Source: Enterococcus_G camelliae
Lineage (GTDB): Bacteria; Bacillota; Bacilli; Lactobacillales; Enterococcaceae
NCBI RefSeq assembly: GCF_042685105.1
Contig: NZ_JBHUMO010000002.1
Coordinates: 1 to 41,205 of the forward strand
Direction of reading: 5' to 3'
Length of the DNA stretch: 41,205 bases
Shown: one piece after another, positions 39,771 through 41,205 of the stretch
Position numbering within the stretch: position 1 is the stretch's first letter
Layout of the letters: each line of letters starts with the position of its first letter
The notes under the pieces: generated by a model
The model's database searches: none
Seen by the model: the letters and a program-made list of their open reading frames with translations, nothing else
What the model was told of the DNA's origin: nothing
Program-made: the position numbers and the translations under genes

Positions 39771-41057
39771 ATGGATAATAGCTTTCATTTTGCTGAGTTA
39801 ACGAATATTGAGACACAAACATTTGATAATACTTTGGAACATTTTCACTTAATGGGAACTGAAGGAACGGTCAGAGAGAATTTACAGAATTCAATTGATG
39901 CCAGATTACTCGATACAGATGAAATTGCACGTATCCATATTCATTTAGACGAGTTAGAAAAAAATAAAATTCCCAGCATAGATCAAATTGAAGAACATGT
40001 TAACTCATTAATTGGAGGAAATCTTTATACAAGAGAGACAATTGCTCATATGAAGGAAGCTCTGTCAATGGAAACAGTGCGAGTGCTGACTTTTGAGGAT
40101 GAATGCACAAAAGGATTATCAATAGAAAAGAAGCAAAATAGTGAATACTCAACCTATGAAACATTTGCTTATACGAAAGGTATTCATATTTCTGAAGAAG
40201 ATGATCAACGTGAGATTGTTCGAGGGGGGTCTCATGGAGTTGGAAAAATTGCGAATAATGCAGCATCTGATATTCACTTGATGTTTTTTGCCAATTGTGA
40301 TGAATACAACCGTAAAAATATTGGTGGAACCATTCAATTAATTGAGCATCACTGCAACGATGCTTATTTTCGATCGACAGGTTATTATGCGCAATGGGAA
40401 CAAGATGGGTATCGGGCATATGAAAATACTAACCATACTCAAATTTTTCAAAAAGATACAAGAGGATTAAAAATTATTATTCCATTTTTAAAAGAAGAAT
40501 ATGCAGATAGAAAAAAAATTATTCGTGCAGTATGTGACAATTTTTTTGTTTCTATATTAGAAAAAAAAGTGGAAGTAATCGTGAGCGAACAAGAGTACTC
40601 CCAAAAAATTAATGGTGAAACAATCCTAGAAATTATAAACGATAAACAATTTTATCCTGAAAACTGCGCTAATAAGAGTGAAGTAAAGAAAGTCTTTACG
40701 CCTTTATATGTACAATCTTTTATAGAGAAAGAGCCTATAGATATTGAAATGACCGTAAATGATAAAAACTATCATTTTAAGTTTTTTTATCAAATAGATG
40801 AAGAAATTAAGCTAGCAAGAATTGGTATTATTCGTAGCATAGGGATGAAAATTGTAGATTTCAAGTTAAAGAATTATGTGAGAAAACCATTTAATGGCGT
40901 CTTGATGGGCGGAGCAGTAGAAGATGAATACCTGAAAAAATTAGAAAATGAGGCACATACAGATTTATCCGCTGATGCAATACGAGACAATAAGCAGAAG
41001 AAAGAAGCAAAGAAATTTATTCGAGAATTAACAAAAAATTTGGTTGGTAAGTTGTAA
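39771..41057 (+). CDS. GHKL (MutL/MORC/Hsp90-like) ATPase, C-terminus cut by IS30 insertion
   Basis: A 428-codon frame with a GHKL ATP-binding fold. The N box is EGTVRENLQNSIDAR with Glu36, Asn40 and Asp43; G1 is TFEDECTKGLS (about 107-117); the lid and G2 box are RGGSHGVGKIANNAASD (151-167). About 55 residues are inserted between N and G1. A second domain (about 200-420) follows, ending in Lys-rich helices. The last three codons and the stop lie in sequence shared with the left IS30 copy, so the true C-terminus was replaced. Such ATPases occur in bacterial restriction-like and phage-defence loci. The partner genes are not in the window. GGGGGATG precedes ATG 39771. Confidence 0.72.
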   Translation: MDNSFHFAELTNIETQTFDNTLEHFHLMGTEGTVRENLQNSIDARLLDTDEIARIHIHLDELEKNKIPSIDQIEEHVNSLIGGNLYTRETIAHMKEALSMETVRVLTFEDECTKGLSIEKKQNSEYSTYETFAYTKGIHISEEDDQREIVRGGSHGVGKIANNAASDIHLMFFANCDEYNRKNIGGTIQLIEHHCNDAYFRSTGYYAQWEQDGYRAYENTNHTQIFQKDTRGLKIIIPFLKEEYADRKKIIRAVCDNFFVSILEKKVEVIVSEQEYSQKINGETILEIINDKQFYPENCANKSEVKKVFTPLYVQSFIEKEPIDIEMTVNDKNYHFKFFYQIDEEIKLARIGIIRSIGMKIVDFKLKNYVRKPFNGVLMGGAVEDEYLKKLENEAHTDLSADAIRDNKQKKEAKKFIRELTKNLVGKL

Positions 41058-41088
41058 AATGAAATGCATAAAGAAATAAACAAAAAAA

Positions 41089-41151
41089 TCATGTAGATAC
41101 ATTATACTTAAAAGCGTCAAAACCATAAGTATGAAAGAGGTATCTACATGA
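41089..41151 (+). repeat. Inverted repeat in the IS30 leader covering the transposase start
   Basis: TCATGTAGATAC (41089-41100) is the exact reverse complement of GTATCTACATGA (41140-41151), which includes the start ATG at 41148. The likely -10 box TATACT (41103-41108) lies between the arms, so only transcripts that enter from outside carry both. The left copy has the same arms at 334-345 and 283-294. Confidence 0.7.
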
Positions 41152-41205
41152 CTCAAACCAATTATACCACAGAAAAGCGTCACTTTAAGCACCTTTCTGA
41201 CATCC
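41148..41205 (+). CDS. IS30-family transposase, first 19 codons
   Basis: Starts MTQTNYTTEKRHFKHLSDI and runs off the edge; identical to the N-terminus of the left copy. GAAAGAGG (41133-41140) is the ribosome site. Confidence 0.85.
   Translation, partial: MTQTNYTTEKRHFKHLSDI

Larger units (their letters stand above)
41045..41205 (+). mobile_element. IS30-family insertion sequence, right copy (partial)
   Basis: The 103 bases upstream of the transposase ATG plus its first codons match the left copy (1-389) in reverse orientation with one difference seen. The match begins at 41045, inside the last codons of the GHKL gene. The element continues beyond the window. Transposase reads outward at both ends, so the copies are inverted relative to each other. 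Confidence 0.85.

Noticed and set aside
1..41205. The whole window as one 41-kb composite IS30 transposon
   Set aside because: Inverted IS copies at both edges fit, but both are cut by the window ends, no target duplication can be seen, and the genes between look like mixed chromosomal and accessory DNA. A contig broken at repeats is the simpler explanation.

Overview
This is low-GC Firmicute DNA, most likely Enterococcus or a close Lactobacillales relative. The signs are strong AGGAGG ribosome sites, CcpA-type cre boxes, several PTS genes, and an IS30-family insertion sequence at both edges. No rRNA, tRNA or CRISPR array was seen. Both ends of the window stop inside inverted copies of the same IS30-type element, so this may be a complete draft contig broken at a repeat.

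Layout. (1) 1-389: left IS30 copy. (2) 415-3986: operon with a cre-overlapping promoter and a leader terminator, encoding a LyxK-like sugar kinase, a class II aldolase and a D-2-hydroxyacid dehydrogenase. (3) 4218-4652: small P-loop protein. (4) 4781-12647: complete four-gene type III Wadjet (JetABCD) anti-plasmid system. (5) 12772-14167 (minus): decayed L-lactate permease. (6) 14593-19356: YccF membrane protein, then a lantibiotic-immunity type ABC transporter (LanFEG) with its own response regulator and sensor kinase. (7) 19618-22464: accessory patch with a GNAT acetyltransferase, a broken plasmid-type DUF3991/TOPRIM gene, a MazEF-like toxin-antitoxin pair and a second, truncated yccF. (8) 22471-24290: a FusB/FusC-type EF-G-binding protein behind a leader peptide and four alternating RNA segments that look like an ermC-style translational attenuator, followed by an unknown 329-residue protein.

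(9) 24538-30703: sugar-acid type catabolic cluster with PTS IIA and IIB, SIS isomerase, DHDPS-family aldolase/lyase, KDPG-type aldolase, PRD regulator and HAD phosphatase. The matching IIC appears only at 37929-39498 (minus), beside a second IIB and an esterase. (10) 30899-36895: GDPD-like phosphodiesterase, complete ABC importer and PHP-type phosphoesterase, suggesting uptake and hydrolysis of an organophosphate. The PHP gene is split by an in-frame TGA. (11) 39771-41057: GHKL (Hsp90/MutL/MORC-like) ATPase whose 3' end runs into the right IS30 copy, probably the truncated first gene of a defence or restriction locus.

The strongest new-looking items are the fusB-type attenuator (22535-22632), the IS-truncated GHKL ATPase, the direct repeats before lanF, the TGA in the PHP gene, and an inverted repeat in the IS30 leader that could block transposase translation from read-through mRNA. 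Family names come from motif recognition and memory; no database search was possible.
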